Below are positions 56,080 through 64,000 of a stretch of 64,000 bases of DNA, piece by piece (the stretch's first letter is position 1; the number at the start of each line of letters is the position of its first letter). The stretch is from Rhodocyclaceae bacterium (GTDB lineage: Bacteria > Pseudomonadota > Gammaproteobacteria > Burkholderiales > Rhodocyclaceae): assembly GCA_016718525.1 (NCBI GenBank), contig JADKDD010000001.1, forward strand, positions 1,674,001 to 1,738,000. The letters are read 5' to 3'. The notes below the pieces were generated by a model that searched no databases, was not told the DNA's origin, and saw only the letters and a program-made list of their open reading frames with translations. The position numbers were made by a program, and so were the translations under genes.

Positions 56080-57614
56080 TGTTTGAATCCGCTGAACTAG
56101 CTCACAGCATCGACAAAAAAACGTATAAAGCGGCCGTACCAGGCTTGCGTGCTGCGCTGCAAGATGCGCAGTACGAACTCAAGGAAAACGGCAAGATTCC
56201 GGTCATCGTTCTGGTGAGTGGTCAGGATGGCGCCGGCAAAGGCGAAACCATTAACATTTTGTACGAATGGATGGATCCCCGCTTTATTTCAACCCTGGCG
56301 TTTTCCGAGCCCAGTGACGAGGAGCGTGACCGCCCACCGATTTGGCGATATTGGCGCGCGCTGCCACCGAAAGGACGCGTCGGTATTTTTGCCGGTTCCT
56401 GGTACTCCGACCCGATTCGTCAACGCCTCCAAAATGAAATCAGCTTGCACGCACTCGACGCCAGAATCGATCAAATCAACCGCTTTGAGGCGATGCTGGT
56501 GAACGAAGGTGCGTTGATTCTCAAGTTCTGGTTTCACTTGACCAAAGATGGGCAGCGCGCTCGCCTGAAGGCATTGGAAAAAGACCCGAGGACTGCATGG
56601 CGTGTCACCAAATGGAATTGGGACCGGCTGAAAACCTATGACGAATTGCAGGACGTTGCGGGGCATATTTTGCGGATGACCAACACCGCGTGGGCACCCT
56701 GGATTGTGGTCGAAGGTACTGACGATCGTTTCCGCTCATTGTCCGTTGGCAAGATTTTGCTCGACGCGATGAAGCACCGTTTGGCGTCGCCGGAATCTTC
56801 GGACGCCCCGGTAGCCCCGCCTTTACCACGCAACATTGACGGTAAGGACGTACTGACCGAACTGACACTTGACCGTGTGCTGAGCAAAAGTGCGTTTGAA
56901 ACCCAACTTGCCAAATGGCAAGGCCGCCTTGCCGAACTGGTACGCGACCCGCGCTTCAAAGAGCGCTCACTGGTATGTGTGTTTGAAGGCTCGGATGCCG
57001 CCGGTAAGGGCGGAGCGATCAGACGGATGATCGCCGCAATGGATGCGCGTCAATATCAAATTGTTCCGGTCGCAGCGCCAACCGAAGAGGAACGTGCCCA
57101 GCCGTATCTCTGGCGATTTTGGCGGCACATCCCGCGCAAAGGCCGTGTCGCGATGTTTGACCGCTCCTGGTACGGTCGGGTGCTGGTGGAACGGGTTGAA
57201 GGGTTCTGTTCAGAAGCCGACTGGCTGCGCGCATACTCGGAAATAAACGATTTTGAACATGACCTGACCGATTCCGGCGCCATCGTGGTGAAATTCTGGC
57301 TGCAGATTTCAGCGGACGAGCAGCTCAGGCGCTTTAAGGAGCGTCAGAAAATTGAGGTCAAACAATTTAAAATCACTGACGAAGACTGGCGTAATCGCGA
57401 AAAGTGGGATGATTATCATCGCGCCGTATGCGACATGGTGGATCGAACCAGCACTGGTGAGGCTCCGTGGACATTAGTCGAAGCCAATAACAAGGATTTC
57501 GCCAGGGTGAAGGTATTGCGCACCGTATGTCAGCGATTATCTGCGGCATTGGAGAGTGTGCCCGCTAACAATAAAAAACGAGCCGCTGTAAAGAAAAAAC
57601 CTGAACCAAGTTAA
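56079..57614 (+). CDS. pap: Polyphosphate:AMP phosphotransferase (two-domain PPK2)
   Basis: This class II PPK2 uses polyphosphate to make ADP from AMP. The 511-aa product has two tandem PPK2 domains: an N-terminal domain with LVSGQDGAGKGETIN (about residue 46) and FAGSWYSDPIR, and a C-terminal domain with FEGSDAAGKGGAIRRM (about residue 304) and FDRSWYGRVLVERVEG. Both Walker A motifs look intact. It shares a base with the rsmE stop (TAATG). Together with pit and phoU downstream it indicates phosphate and polyphosphate metabolism in this region. Confidence 0.93.
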   Translation: MFESAELAHSIDKKTYKAAVPGLRAALQDAQYELKENGKIPVIVLVSGQDGAGKGETINILYEWMDPRFISTLAFSEPSDEERDRPPIWRYWRALPPKGRVGIFAGSWYSDPIRQRLQNEISLHALDARIDQINRFEAMLVNEGALILKFWFHLTKDGQRARLKALEKDPRTAWRVTKWNWDRLKTYDELQDVAGHILRMTNTAWAPWIVVEGTDDRFRSLSVGKILLDAMKHRLASPESSDAPVAPPLPRNIDGKDVLTELTLDRVLSKSAFETQLAKWQGRLAELVRDPRFKERSLVCVFEGSDAAGKGGAIRRMIAAMDARQYQIVPVAAPTEEERAQPYLWRFWRHIPRKGRVAMFDRSWYGRVLVERVEGFCSEADWLRAYSEINDFEHDLTDSGAIVVKFWLQISADEQLRRFKERQKIEVKQFKITDEDWRNREKWDDYHRAVCDMVDRTSTGEAPWTLVEANNKDFARVKVLRTVCQRLSAALESVPANNKKRAAVKKKPEPS

Positions 57615-57638
57615 TCCAAGGAAATCAGAAGGCACTTC

Positions 57639-58979
57639 ATGACTATTGAGATACGAAACGTTGTTCCGCAAAGCGATCAGCGCCCGGTTGCATGGATCCG
57701 CCAAGCCGCGCCTTACATCCACGCCTTTCGCGGTCGCAGTTTCGTCATTGCCTTTGGCGGTGAAGTGCTATCTGAAGGAGTAGCAGAAGCGCTCATTCAT
57801 GACATCGCCTTGCTTGACGCAATCGGTATTCGCTTGGTGCTGGTATGCGGCGCACGTCCCCAGATTGACGCTGAAATGCGCGCACGCGGCCTTGAACCCA
57901 GGTTTCACAATGGCTTGCGGATCACGGATGCCGAAACGCTGGAATGCGTTAAACGAGCCATGGGTGTTTCACACTTCGAGATTCAGGCGCTGCTCTCCCA
58001 AGGTCTTCCCAACACCCCTCTGGCAGGCGCCTTTTTGCGCGTAACAGGAGGGAACTTCATTACTGCCAGACCAGTTGGTGTGGTTGATGGCATCGACTTT
58101 CAATACACCGGGGCGGTAAGGAAAGTAATTGCCGAGGAAATTCTCGCCGACCTGGCACAAGAAAACGTAGTCTTGGTCACTCCTATCGGAGCCTCGCCTA
58201 CCGGAGAAATATTCAATCTGGCATGGGAAGAGGTCGCGGAGGCGGTGGCGGTGGCTATTCAAGCAGACAAGCTAATCTATCTTTGTGATGCTCCCGGACT
58301 GGTTGACCGCCGAGGGATTGCGGTCGATGCATTGACCGTTGACGAAGCACAACACTTAATCGATAAAAAGATATCCCAGGCTGACGATATCACCCGTGTG
58401 CTGCCCAGCGGGGTACGCGCCTGTCGCAAAGGCGTCGGGCGTGTGCACTTTCTCGACCGCAAGGCCGATGGTGCCATGCTCATGGAGTTCTTTACTCGCG
58501 ATGGCGTGGGCACGGTGATGACTCAAGAGCCTTTAGCCAAGTTGCGCGACGCCAGTGCCGACGACGTGGGTGCGGTGTTGAAACTGATTGAGCCACTCGA
58601 GGCCGACGGAACACTCGTCAAACGGAATCGGGAAAAACTGGAAATGGAGATCACCAGGTTTTCGGTGCTCGAACACGACGGGATTGTGGTCGGCTGCGCT
58701 GCGCTTTATCCATTTGGTCGCGAAAACTCCGCCGAGTTGGCCTGTCTCGCCGTTATGCCCGATTTTCGACGTAGCGGTTATGGTGATCAGTTGCGTCGTT
58801 ATATTGAAGCCAAGGCGAAGAAGAAAAAAATCAAACAACTGTTCGTACTTACCACGCGGACCGCGCATTGGTTCATTGAGCGGGGTTTCACTGAGGCAAC
58901 CATTGACGAACTCCCGGCGAAGCGGCGAGAGTTGTATAACTACCAGCGTCGCTCCAAGGTTTTTGTTCAAGACCTCTAA
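57639..58979 (+). CDS. argA: Amino-acid N-acetyltransferase (N-acetylglutamate synthase)
   Basis: ArgA acetylates glutamate in the first step of arginine biosynthesis. The 446-aa product has an N-terminal kinase-like domain (RGRSFVIAFGGEVLSE; LVLVCGARPQI) that binds the feedback inhibitor arginine in homologues. The C-terminal GNAT domain shows ELACLAVMPDFRRSGYGDQL. Length matches E. coli ArgA (443 aa). It lies 24 nt after the PPK2-type gene. Confidence 0.95.
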   Translation: MTIEIRNVVPQSDQRPVAWIRQAAPYIHAFRGRSFVIAFGGEVLSEGVAEALIHDIALLDAIGIRLVLVCGARPQIDAEMRARGLEPRFHNGLRITDAETLECVKRAMGVSHFEIQALLSQGLPNTPLAGAFLRVTGGNFITARPVGVVDGIDFQYTGAVRKVIAEEILADLAQENVVLVTPIGASPTGEIFNLAWEEVAEAVAVAIQADKLIYLCDAPGLVDRRGIAVDALTVDEAQHLIDKKISQADDITRVLPSGVRACRKGVGRVHFLDRKADGAMLMEFFTRDGVGTVMTQEPLAKLRDASADDVGAVLKLIEPLEADGTLVKRNREKLEMEITRFSVLEHDGIVVGCAALYPFGRENSAELACLAVMPDFRRSGYGDQLRRYIEAKAKKKKIKQLFVLTTRTAHWFIERGFTEATIDELPAKRRELYNYQRRSKVFVQDL

Positions 58980-59027
58980 TCTGCACGCGGCTAGAATGTT
59001 TGCTTATTACTGCACTGAGGACTACTC

Positions 59028-59300
59028 ATGACTCGCATGGTCAACTGTATCAAACTGGGGCACGAGGCTGAAGGACTGGATTTCCCTCCGATGCCTGGTG
59101 AAATGGGCAAGCGCTTGTACGAAAACGTCTCAAAGGAGGCTTGGGCACTCTGGATCAAGCAACAGACGATGTTGATCAATGAAAATCGCCTGAGCCTTGC
59201 CGATCCGGCTCATCGGAAATATTTGCTCGAACAAGTCACCAAGCATTTCTTTGGCGGCGGGGCTGATCAGGCGCAGGGATATGTCCCGCCAGCCAACTGA
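59028..59300 (+). CDS. yggX: Probable Fe(2+)-trafficking protein YggX
   Basis: This 90-aa protein protects iron-sulfur clusters and handles ferrous iron under oxidative stress. It shows the family pattern MVNCIKLGHEAEGLDFPP, YENVSKEAWALWIKQQTMLINENRLSLADP and KHFFGGG. The start follows GAGGACTACTC, a good ribosome site. It is 48 nt after argA. Confidence 0.97.
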   Translation: MTRMVNCIKLGHEAEGLDFPPMPGEMGKRLYENVSKEAWALWIKQQTMLINENRLSLADPAHRKYLLEQVTKHFFGGGADQAQGYVPPAN

Positions 59301-59438
59301 CGACATCGGTTGATGGCGATTTACAAGGCTTGATGGCGCCACAGCAAAAGTAGGTGGTTCCATTGAGGCTTCGCGGATTCTTTTACACAGAGCCTGAAAT
59401 TGGCAGTTGAACAACTATAAAAACGATGGGAGATTGAT

Positions 59439-60077
59439 GTGTTCAGCAACCTGATGCCCCAGCGGCGCGAGTTTTTTGATCTACTTGCCGCTCACTCGGA
59501 CCGTCTTGTTGGTGCCGCCAACGCAACCTTGCGTCTGGTAAACGCGCTCGGAGGCAACAATGAGGAGATCGAGACGCTGGTAAAAGAGGTGAATCACAAC
59601 GAGCAAAGCGCAGACAAAATCAAAGCAGACGTCATCACCTTGTTGCATAAGTCATTCACCACGCCGATCAACCGGGATCAGATACACACATTGATTCTTG
59701 ATTTAGACGAAGTGCTTGATACGTTGCAAGATGTCGCCAACGCAGTTGGCATGTACAACATCACTGATTCAACCAGCGAAGCCCGTGAGATGGCCTCATT
59801 GGGTGCCGATGCCTGTATGCGACTGAATCGGGCGGTGATTGCATTGGCCGACAAAACGCGCAGTCAGGAAACGATTGATTTATGCAAGGCCATTGACCAA
59901 ATCGAAACCAAGGCCGACAAGGTTCAGAAGAAAGCCATTACCAAGCTATTCCGCGACGGCGGCGATGTCTGGGCCGCAATGAAACTCAAAGAATTCTATG
60001 TGCTGCAGGAAGCGGTAATTGACCACTGTGAGGAAGCCGCCAAGACGATAGAAGAAATTCTGATCGAAAACTCCTGA
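59439..60077 (+). CDS. DUF47 (PhoU-like) phosphate transport regulator
   Basis: The 212-aa helical PhoU-like protein of the DUF47/Pit-accessory family has conserved helices with HNEQSADKIKADVITLLHKSF and INRDQIHTLILDLDEVLD. The start codon is GTG 59439. It is 13 nt upstream of pit; such pairs couple a PhoU-like regulator to the low-affinity phosphate transporter. The 138-bp gap upstream has no clear PHO box. Confidence 0.93.
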   Translation: MFSNLMPQRREFFDLLAAHSDRLVGAANATLRLVNALGGNNEEIETLVKEVNHNEQSADKIKADVITLLHKSFTTPINRDQIHTLILDLDEVLDTLQDVANAVGMYNITDSTSEAREMASLGADACMRLNRAVIALADKTRSQETIDLCKAIDQIETKADKVQKKAITKLFRDGGDVWAAMKLKEFYVLQEAVIDHCEEAAKTIEEILIENS

Positions 60078-60090
60078 GAGGACCCTCGCA

Positions 60091-61107
60091 ATGGAAGGCT
60101 TGACGATCAGCGTTTGGGTGCTTGCTCTGCTTATTCTGGTGGCATTGGCGTTTGACTTCATGAACGGATTTCATGACGGCGCGAATTCAATTTCGACCAT
60201 CGTTGCCACCGGCGCGCTGACGCCAAAACAAGCCGTGCTCTTCGCTGCATTCTTCAACTTCGCAGCACTTTGGGTGTTCCAGCTCAAGGTTGCCGCGACG
60301 ATCGGCAAAGGTACAGTGGACCCGTCTTTTGTTGATCACTATGTCATTTTTGGCGCGCTTTGCGGCGCACTCGCCTGGAACATCATCACCTGGTTCTATG
60401 GCATCCCGTCTTCATCCTCACACGCGTTGATCGGCGGACTGGTCGGGGCAACAGTCGCCAAGGCTGGCGGCATCGGGCCGATTATCTGGAGTGGATTCGG
60501 CAAGATATTGATCTTCATCATCATCTCGCCGCTGGTGGGATTTTTGCTGGGTGGCATGCTTATGGTGCTTGTCGCCTGGGTATTCCGGAACCACTCCCCA
60601 CACCAGGCCGGGCGGTGGTTCAAACATGCACAGTTGTTTGCTGCGGCAGCTTACAGCCTCGGTCATGGCGGCAATGACGCGCAGAAAACCATCGGCATTA
60701 TTTGGCTCTTGCTGATCAGCGCGGGCGCTGCAACCAGCGATGTTCATACGCTACCGAACTGGGTCGTCTACTCGTGCTATTTCGCCATTGCCTGGGGCAC
60801 TTATCTGGGTGGATGGCGCATCGTCAAAACGATGGGCACCAAGATCACCAAACTTACTTCGGTCAGCGGTTCCTGCGCATCCATGGGCGGAGCCATCAGC
60901 CTTGGTCTGGCGACTCTCGGCGGCATTCCTGTGTCGACGACTCACACGATCACCGGGGCAATTGTTGGCGTCGGTGCGGCGCAGGACGTCAAAGCAGTTC
61001 GCTGGGGGATCACCATGAATCTGGTCGTCGCCTGGATACTGACGATCCCGGCGTCGGGCCTGATTGCAGCACTGTTCTGGAAATTCGGGCGGAGTTTTTT
61101 AGGATGA
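60091..61107 (+). CDS. pit: Inorganic phosphate transporter, Pit family
   Basis: This is a low-affinity metal-phosphate/H+ symporter of the inner membrane. The 338-aa product has the PHO4 signatures DFMNGFHDGANSISTIVATG near the N-terminus and SLGHGGNDAQKTIGI later, with about ten membrane segments and the second repeat GIPVSTTHTITGAIVG. It is cotranscribed with the DUF47 gene and convergent with phoU. Confidence 0.96.
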   Translation: MEGLTISVWVLALLILVALAFDFMNGFHDGANSISTIVATGALTPKQAVLFAAFFNFAALWVFQLKVAATIGKGTVDPSFVDHYVIFGALCGALAWNIITWFYGIPSSSSHALIGGLVGATVAKAGGIGPIIWSGFGKILIFIIISPLVGFLLGGMLMVLVAWVFRNHSPHQAGRWFKHAQLFAAAAYSLGHGGNDAQKTIGIIWLLLISAGAATSDVHTLPNWVVYSCYFAIAWGTYLGGWRIVKTMGTKITKLTSVSGSCASMGGAISLGLATLGGIPVSTTHTITGAIVGVGAAQDVKAVRWGITMNLVVAWILTIPASGLIAALFWKFGRSFLG

Positions 61108-61169
61108 CCGAGTAGCCGGCTATCGGCCGAGTGGGTCCGATTCTGGCATCAAGGTCAAACGCTCCTGAC

Positions 61170-61880
61170 CTAGCTTCCGTCGTTTTGGGCAATCTCTTTT
61201 TCCATTTCGTCGATTCCGATATGGCGAACGTCGCGCCCCATCGCCATATACACCACGTATTCGGAAATATTCTTGGCGTGGTCGCCGATGCGTTCGATGG
61301 CCTTAGCGATAAAAATCAACTCCAGTGAACTGGAAATTGTGCGCGGATCTTCCATCATGTACGTAATTAGTTGTCGCATGGCGGCTTTGAATCCCGCATC
61401 TACCTCCCTGTCCTGCCTGGCGACTTGCGCCGATGTGCTGACATCAACGCGTGCGAACGCGTCAAGCGCCATACGCAACATGGCCACAGTCAGGTGCGCC
61501 ATCGGTGTCAAATCAATACGCGGCATAGAGCTGAGGTCGCCGCGATGAATTGCCAGACCGCGTTTGGCAATTTTTTTGGCCTCGTCACCAATTCGCTCGA
61601 GGTCGGTGATGGTCTTGATCACCATCATCACCATCCGCAAGTCAACAGCAGTTGGCTGTCGCTTGGCAATGATATGCGCACAAGCTTCGTCAAGCTCAAC
61701 CTCGTGCCGATTGACGCGCTCATCATTTTTAACAACCGCATCGAGCGCCTGATGATCGCCACGCGCCAGGCCATCCATGGCATGTGTGATTTGCTGTTCA
61801 ACCAAACCACCCATCGCCAATACGCGACTGCGAATATCCTCAAGTTCGGCATCAAATTTTTTGACGGTGTGATCTAGCAT
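61170..61880 (-). CDS. phoU: Phosphate signalling complex protein PhoU
   Basis: This 236-aa protein consists of two PhoU helical repeats and represses the Pho regulon through PhoR and PstB in its homologues. Visible motifs are DHTVKKFDAELEDIRSRVLAMGG at the N-terminus, TDLERIGDEAKKIAKR (metal-binding E/D cluster) and AIERIGDHAKNISEYVVY in the second repeat. Start 61880 was chosen from the family; a longer reading reaches into rpiA. pst genes are not in the window. Confidence 0.95.
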   Translation of the reverse strand: MLDHTVKKFDAELEDIRSRVLAMGGLVEQQITHAMDGLARGDHQALDAVVKNDERVNRHEVELDEACAHIIAKRQPTAVDLRMVMMVIKTITDLERIGDEAKKIAKRGLAIHRGDLSSMPRIDLTPMAHLTVAMLRMALDAFARVDVSTSAQVARQDREVDAGFKAAMRQLITYMMEDPRTISSSLELIFIAKAIERIGDHAKNISEYVVYMAMGRDVRHIGIDEMEKEIAQNDGS

Positions 61881-61935
61881 TGCAACGCTCCCTGTATTTG
61901 CCGAGACTATAAACCTCACAGATGACAGATTTATT

Positions 61936-62619
61936 TCAGGCAAGCATTGTTTTCACACCGTGCTCCGATGCCAGCAGCAAAACATCGGCGCCTCGGCAGG
62001 CAAACAGCCCGTTGGTCACCACGCCTGTGATTTGATTAATCTCTATCTCCAGCTGACGCGCGTCGGTGATTGCGAGACCATGCACATCGATGATCGCATT
62101 GCCGTTATCCGTAATAACGCCGGTTCGCAGTCGCGGCTCTCCGCCAAGCTTCGCCAGCGCACGCGCGACCTGCGCTCGCGCCATCGGGATTACTTCAACG
62201 GGCAGTGGAAATCTGCCCAGTTGCGCAACAAGTTTCGATTGGTCGCAGACACAAACAAAACGTCCTGCGACTGCAGCCACGATTTTCTCGCGAGTCAACG
62301 CCGCACCGCCACCCTTGATCATTGCCAGGTTGGCGTCAACTTCATCGGCGCCGTCGACGTAGATCGGCATGTCGCGCCCTTCATCGATCACAGAATTGAG
62401 ATCCAGCACCCGAATGCCGTGCGCTTCAAGGCGCAGTCGGGTGGCCTCTGAACTGGCTACCGCACCGCCAATGCGCTCTTTGATCTGCGCCACTGCATCG
62501 ATAAAAAAATTCGCTGTCGAGCCGGTGCCAACGCCAAGAATTGCGCCGTTGGGCAGGTGCGTCGCAACATATTCACACGCAGCTTGCGCCACGGACTGCT
62601 TGAGTTCGTCCTGAGTCAT
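61936..62619 (-). CDS. rpiA: Ribose-5-phosphate isomerase A
   Basis: RpiA interconverts ribose-5-phosphate and ribulose-5-phosphate in the pentose phosphate pathway. The 227-aa product has ILGVGTGSTANFFID, YVDGADEVDANLAMIKGGGAALTREKIVA (active-site Asp/Lys region) and CDQSKLVAQLGRFPLPVEVIPMA. Length is normal. It lies 17 nt downstream of the lpdA stop on the same strand. Confidence 0.97.
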   Translation of the reverse strand: MTQDELKQSVAQAACEYVATHLPNGAILGVGTGSTANFFIDAVAQIKERIGGAVASSEATRLRLEAHGIRVLDLNSVIDEGRDMPIYVDGADEVDANLAMIKGGGAALTREKIVAAVAGRFVCVCDQSKLVAQLGRFPLPVEVIPMARAQVARALAKLGGEPRLRTGVITDNGNAIIDVHGLAITDARQLEIEINQITGVVTNGLFACRGADVLLLASEHGVKTMLA

Positions 62620-62636
62620 GTGTTGACCTTCGCTAT

Positions 62637-64000
62637 TTATCGCTTGCGCTGCGGTGGCAAATCAGTGCAGCTGCCATGCGCCATTTCGGCCGCCATTCCG
62701 ATTGACTCACCGAGCGTCGGATGCGGATGAATGGTCTTGCCGATATCGACTGCATCGGCACCCATCTCTATCGCCAAGGCGACCTCGCCAATCATGTCGC
62801 CGGCATTCGGGCCAACCATGCTGCCACCAATGACACGGTGGGTTTCTTCGTCGAACACCAGCTTGGTAAATCCATATTCGGCGCCGTTGGCGATTGCGCG
62901 GCCTGACGCCGCCCACGGAAATTTCGCTATGGAAATTTTTCTCCCCGCTTTTTTAGCTTCATCTTCGCCGACGCCAACCCACGCCACTTCGGGGCTGGTG
63001 TAGGCGACTCCCGGTATTACGCTGGCATCAAAGTAACTCTTTTGCCCGGCAGCCACTTCGGCAGCAACATGGGCTTCATGCACGGCTTTGTGTGCCAGCA
63101 TTGGCTGCCCGACGATGTCGCCGATGGCAAAAATATGTGGCACGCTGGTACGTTGCTGATGATCGACGGGAATGTAACCGCGCTCGCTGACAACCACACC
63201 CGCTTTGTCGGCACCAATCTTGAAACCGTTGGGCGCACGCCCGGCCGACTGCAAAATCATGTCGTAACGCTGTGCGTCGGCCGACGCTTTCTCACCTTCA
63301 AACTTGACCCACAAGCCGTCGTCTTTCGCCGTGACAGCAACTGTCTTGGTCTTCAACATGACCTTGTCAAAACGCTGCGTATTTTGCTTTTCCCAAACCT
63401 TGACCAGGTCACGATCCGGCCCCTGCATCAGTCCATCCAGCATCTCCACGACGTCAATGCGCGCTCCAAGTGAAGAATATACGGTGGCCATTTCCAGGCC
63501 GATGATGCCGCCGCCAATCACCAGCATCTTTTTCGGCAGGAAGCGTAGTTCGAGCGCGCCGGTCGAGTCGACAATGCGCGGATCTTTCGGGATGAACGGT
63601 AGATGTACCGCAGCGCTACCAGCAGCGATAATGGCCTTCTGAAACCGCACAACTTTTTTCTCGCCGGTTTTCTCCTGTGCATCGCCGGTGGTCATTTCCA
63701 CTTCGACATGATTGGCATCAAGAAAATGGCCGTAACCGCGAACCACCTCTACTTTGCGTCCCTTGGCCATCCCGGTCAGTCCGGTGGTGAGTTTGCCGAC
63801 TACCTTGGACTTGTGCGCGCGCAATGCGTCAAGATCAATTGCTGGCGGCGAAAAACGCACACCCGATGTCACCATCTCTTGTGCCTCGTCCATCACGGCG
63901 GCGACATGCAGGAGCGCCTTGGACGGAATACAACCGACGTTCAGACAGACACCGCCAAGCGTTGTATACCGTTCAATCATCACCGTTTTCATGCCCAAAT
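62637..64000 (-). CDS. lpdA: Dihydrolipoyl dehydrogenase (5' end beyond window)
   Basis: This is the E3 flavoprotein of 2-oxoacid dehydrogenase complexes. The visible 454 codons start inside the FAD-binding fold and include the redox-active disulfide region GGVCLNVGCIPSKALLH, the NAD site VIGGGIIGLEMATVYSSLG, FAIGDIVGQPMLAHKA and the C-terminal His-Glu dyad in IHPHPTLGESIGMAAE. Only the extreme N-terminal GxGxxG FAD motif and any lipoyl domain lie beyond the window edge. Confidence 0.97.
   Translation of the reverse strand, partial: LGMKTVMIERYTTLGGVCLNVGCIPSKALLHVAAVMDEAQEMVTSGVRFSPPAIDLDALRAHKSKVVGKLTTGLTGMAKGRKVEVVRGYGHFLDANHVEVEMTTGDAQEKTGEKKVVRFQKAIIAAGSAAVHLPFIPKDPRIVDSTGALELRFLPKKMLVIGGGIIGLEMATVYSSLGARIDVVEMLDGLMQGPDRDLVKVWEKQNTQRFDKVMLKTKTVAVTAKDDGLWVKFEGEKASADAQRYDMILQSAGRAPNGFKIGADKAGVVVSERGYIPVDHQQRTSVPHIFAIGDIVGQPMLAHKAVHEAHVAAEVAAGQKSYFDASVIPGVAYTSPEVAWVGVGEDEAKKAGRKISIAKFPWAASGRAIANGAEYGFTKLVFDEETHRVIGGSMVGPNAGDMIGEVALAIEMGADAVDIGKTIHPHPTLGESIGMAAEMAHGSCTDLPPQRKR

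Noticed and set aside
58069..58090. CCAGTTGGTGTGGTTGATGG in argA resembling the repeat
   Set aside because: Only the first ten bases match, and the encoded RPVGVVDG is normal ArgA sequence.
59301..59438. Possible PHO box before the DUF47-pit genes
   Set aside because: No pair of CTGTCAT-like direct repeats with correct spacing was found.

Overview
The window looks like a chromosomal segment of a betaproteobacterium (Burkholderiales/Nitrosomonadales type) with moderate-to-high GC. The evidence is the gene order glnE / yhdP / nitrilase / tldD, a type-2 pyrF, an argA of the N-acetylglutamate synthase type and the style of the housekeeping proteins. No tRNA, rRNA, CRISPR array, prophage or intact IS transposase was seen.

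Layout. 1-12.2 kb: glnE (3' end off the window), yhdP, a nitrilase-family amidase, tldD, an IbpA-like hsp20 behind a clear heat-shock promoter, a radical SAM protein and a lipase-fold protein. 12.4-23.5 kb: a minus-strand copper-acquisition island with three TonB-dependent receptors, two DUF2946 (CruR-type copper-sensing leader) genes, a copper-uptake-associated protein, a sialidase-fold protein, a thioredoxin and a heme protein. 23.6-27.7 kb: a five-gene minus-strand operon of lipophile-metabolism type (SDR, membrane protein, SMP-30-like, PF10118 hydrolase, styrene-oxide-isomerase-like). 28-34.2 kb: MoCF-domain protein, EI24 protein, a frameshifted hrpA, crcB and a DUF1857 protein. 34.2-38.9 kb: a MITE-like element, glnS, a nucleotidyltransferase/small-protein pair, pyrF and a MOSC protein. 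38.9-48.7 kb: acyl-CoA dehydrogenase, crotonase, DUF1254 protein, an orphan membrane protein, ltaE, a glycine-zipper protein and nhaA. 48.8-64 kb: a FucA-like aldolase with mtnA, secA, asnS, a thioredoxin-like protein, rsmE, a PPK2-type kinase, argA, yggX, DUF47-pit, phoU, rpiA and lpdA (5' end off the window).

Most interesting points. (1) Both DUF2946-TonB junctions carry the same roughly 115-nt predicted RNA structure. The 5' arm of its closing stem contains the stop codon of the copper-sensing leader gene, and the 3' arm contains the Shine-Dalgarno of the next gene. An internal helix shows a compensatory pair change between the two copies. (2) A short dispersed repeat (core CAGTTGGTGCTGG ... 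ACACGCCGTC) occurs nine times in 64 kb. Some copies are intergenic and others lie inside conserved genes without breaking the frame (glnS, pyrF, the FucA-like aldolase, hrpA, both DUF2946 genes), much like the protein-inserted palindromic elements of Rickettsia. (3) A GC-rich palindromic insertion coincides with the frameshift in hrpA. (4) A relic of the 3' end of a copper-receptor gene is fused to a thioredoxin gene. (5) A 235-bp MITE-like element has 20-bp terminal inverted repeats and ATTAT target duplications.
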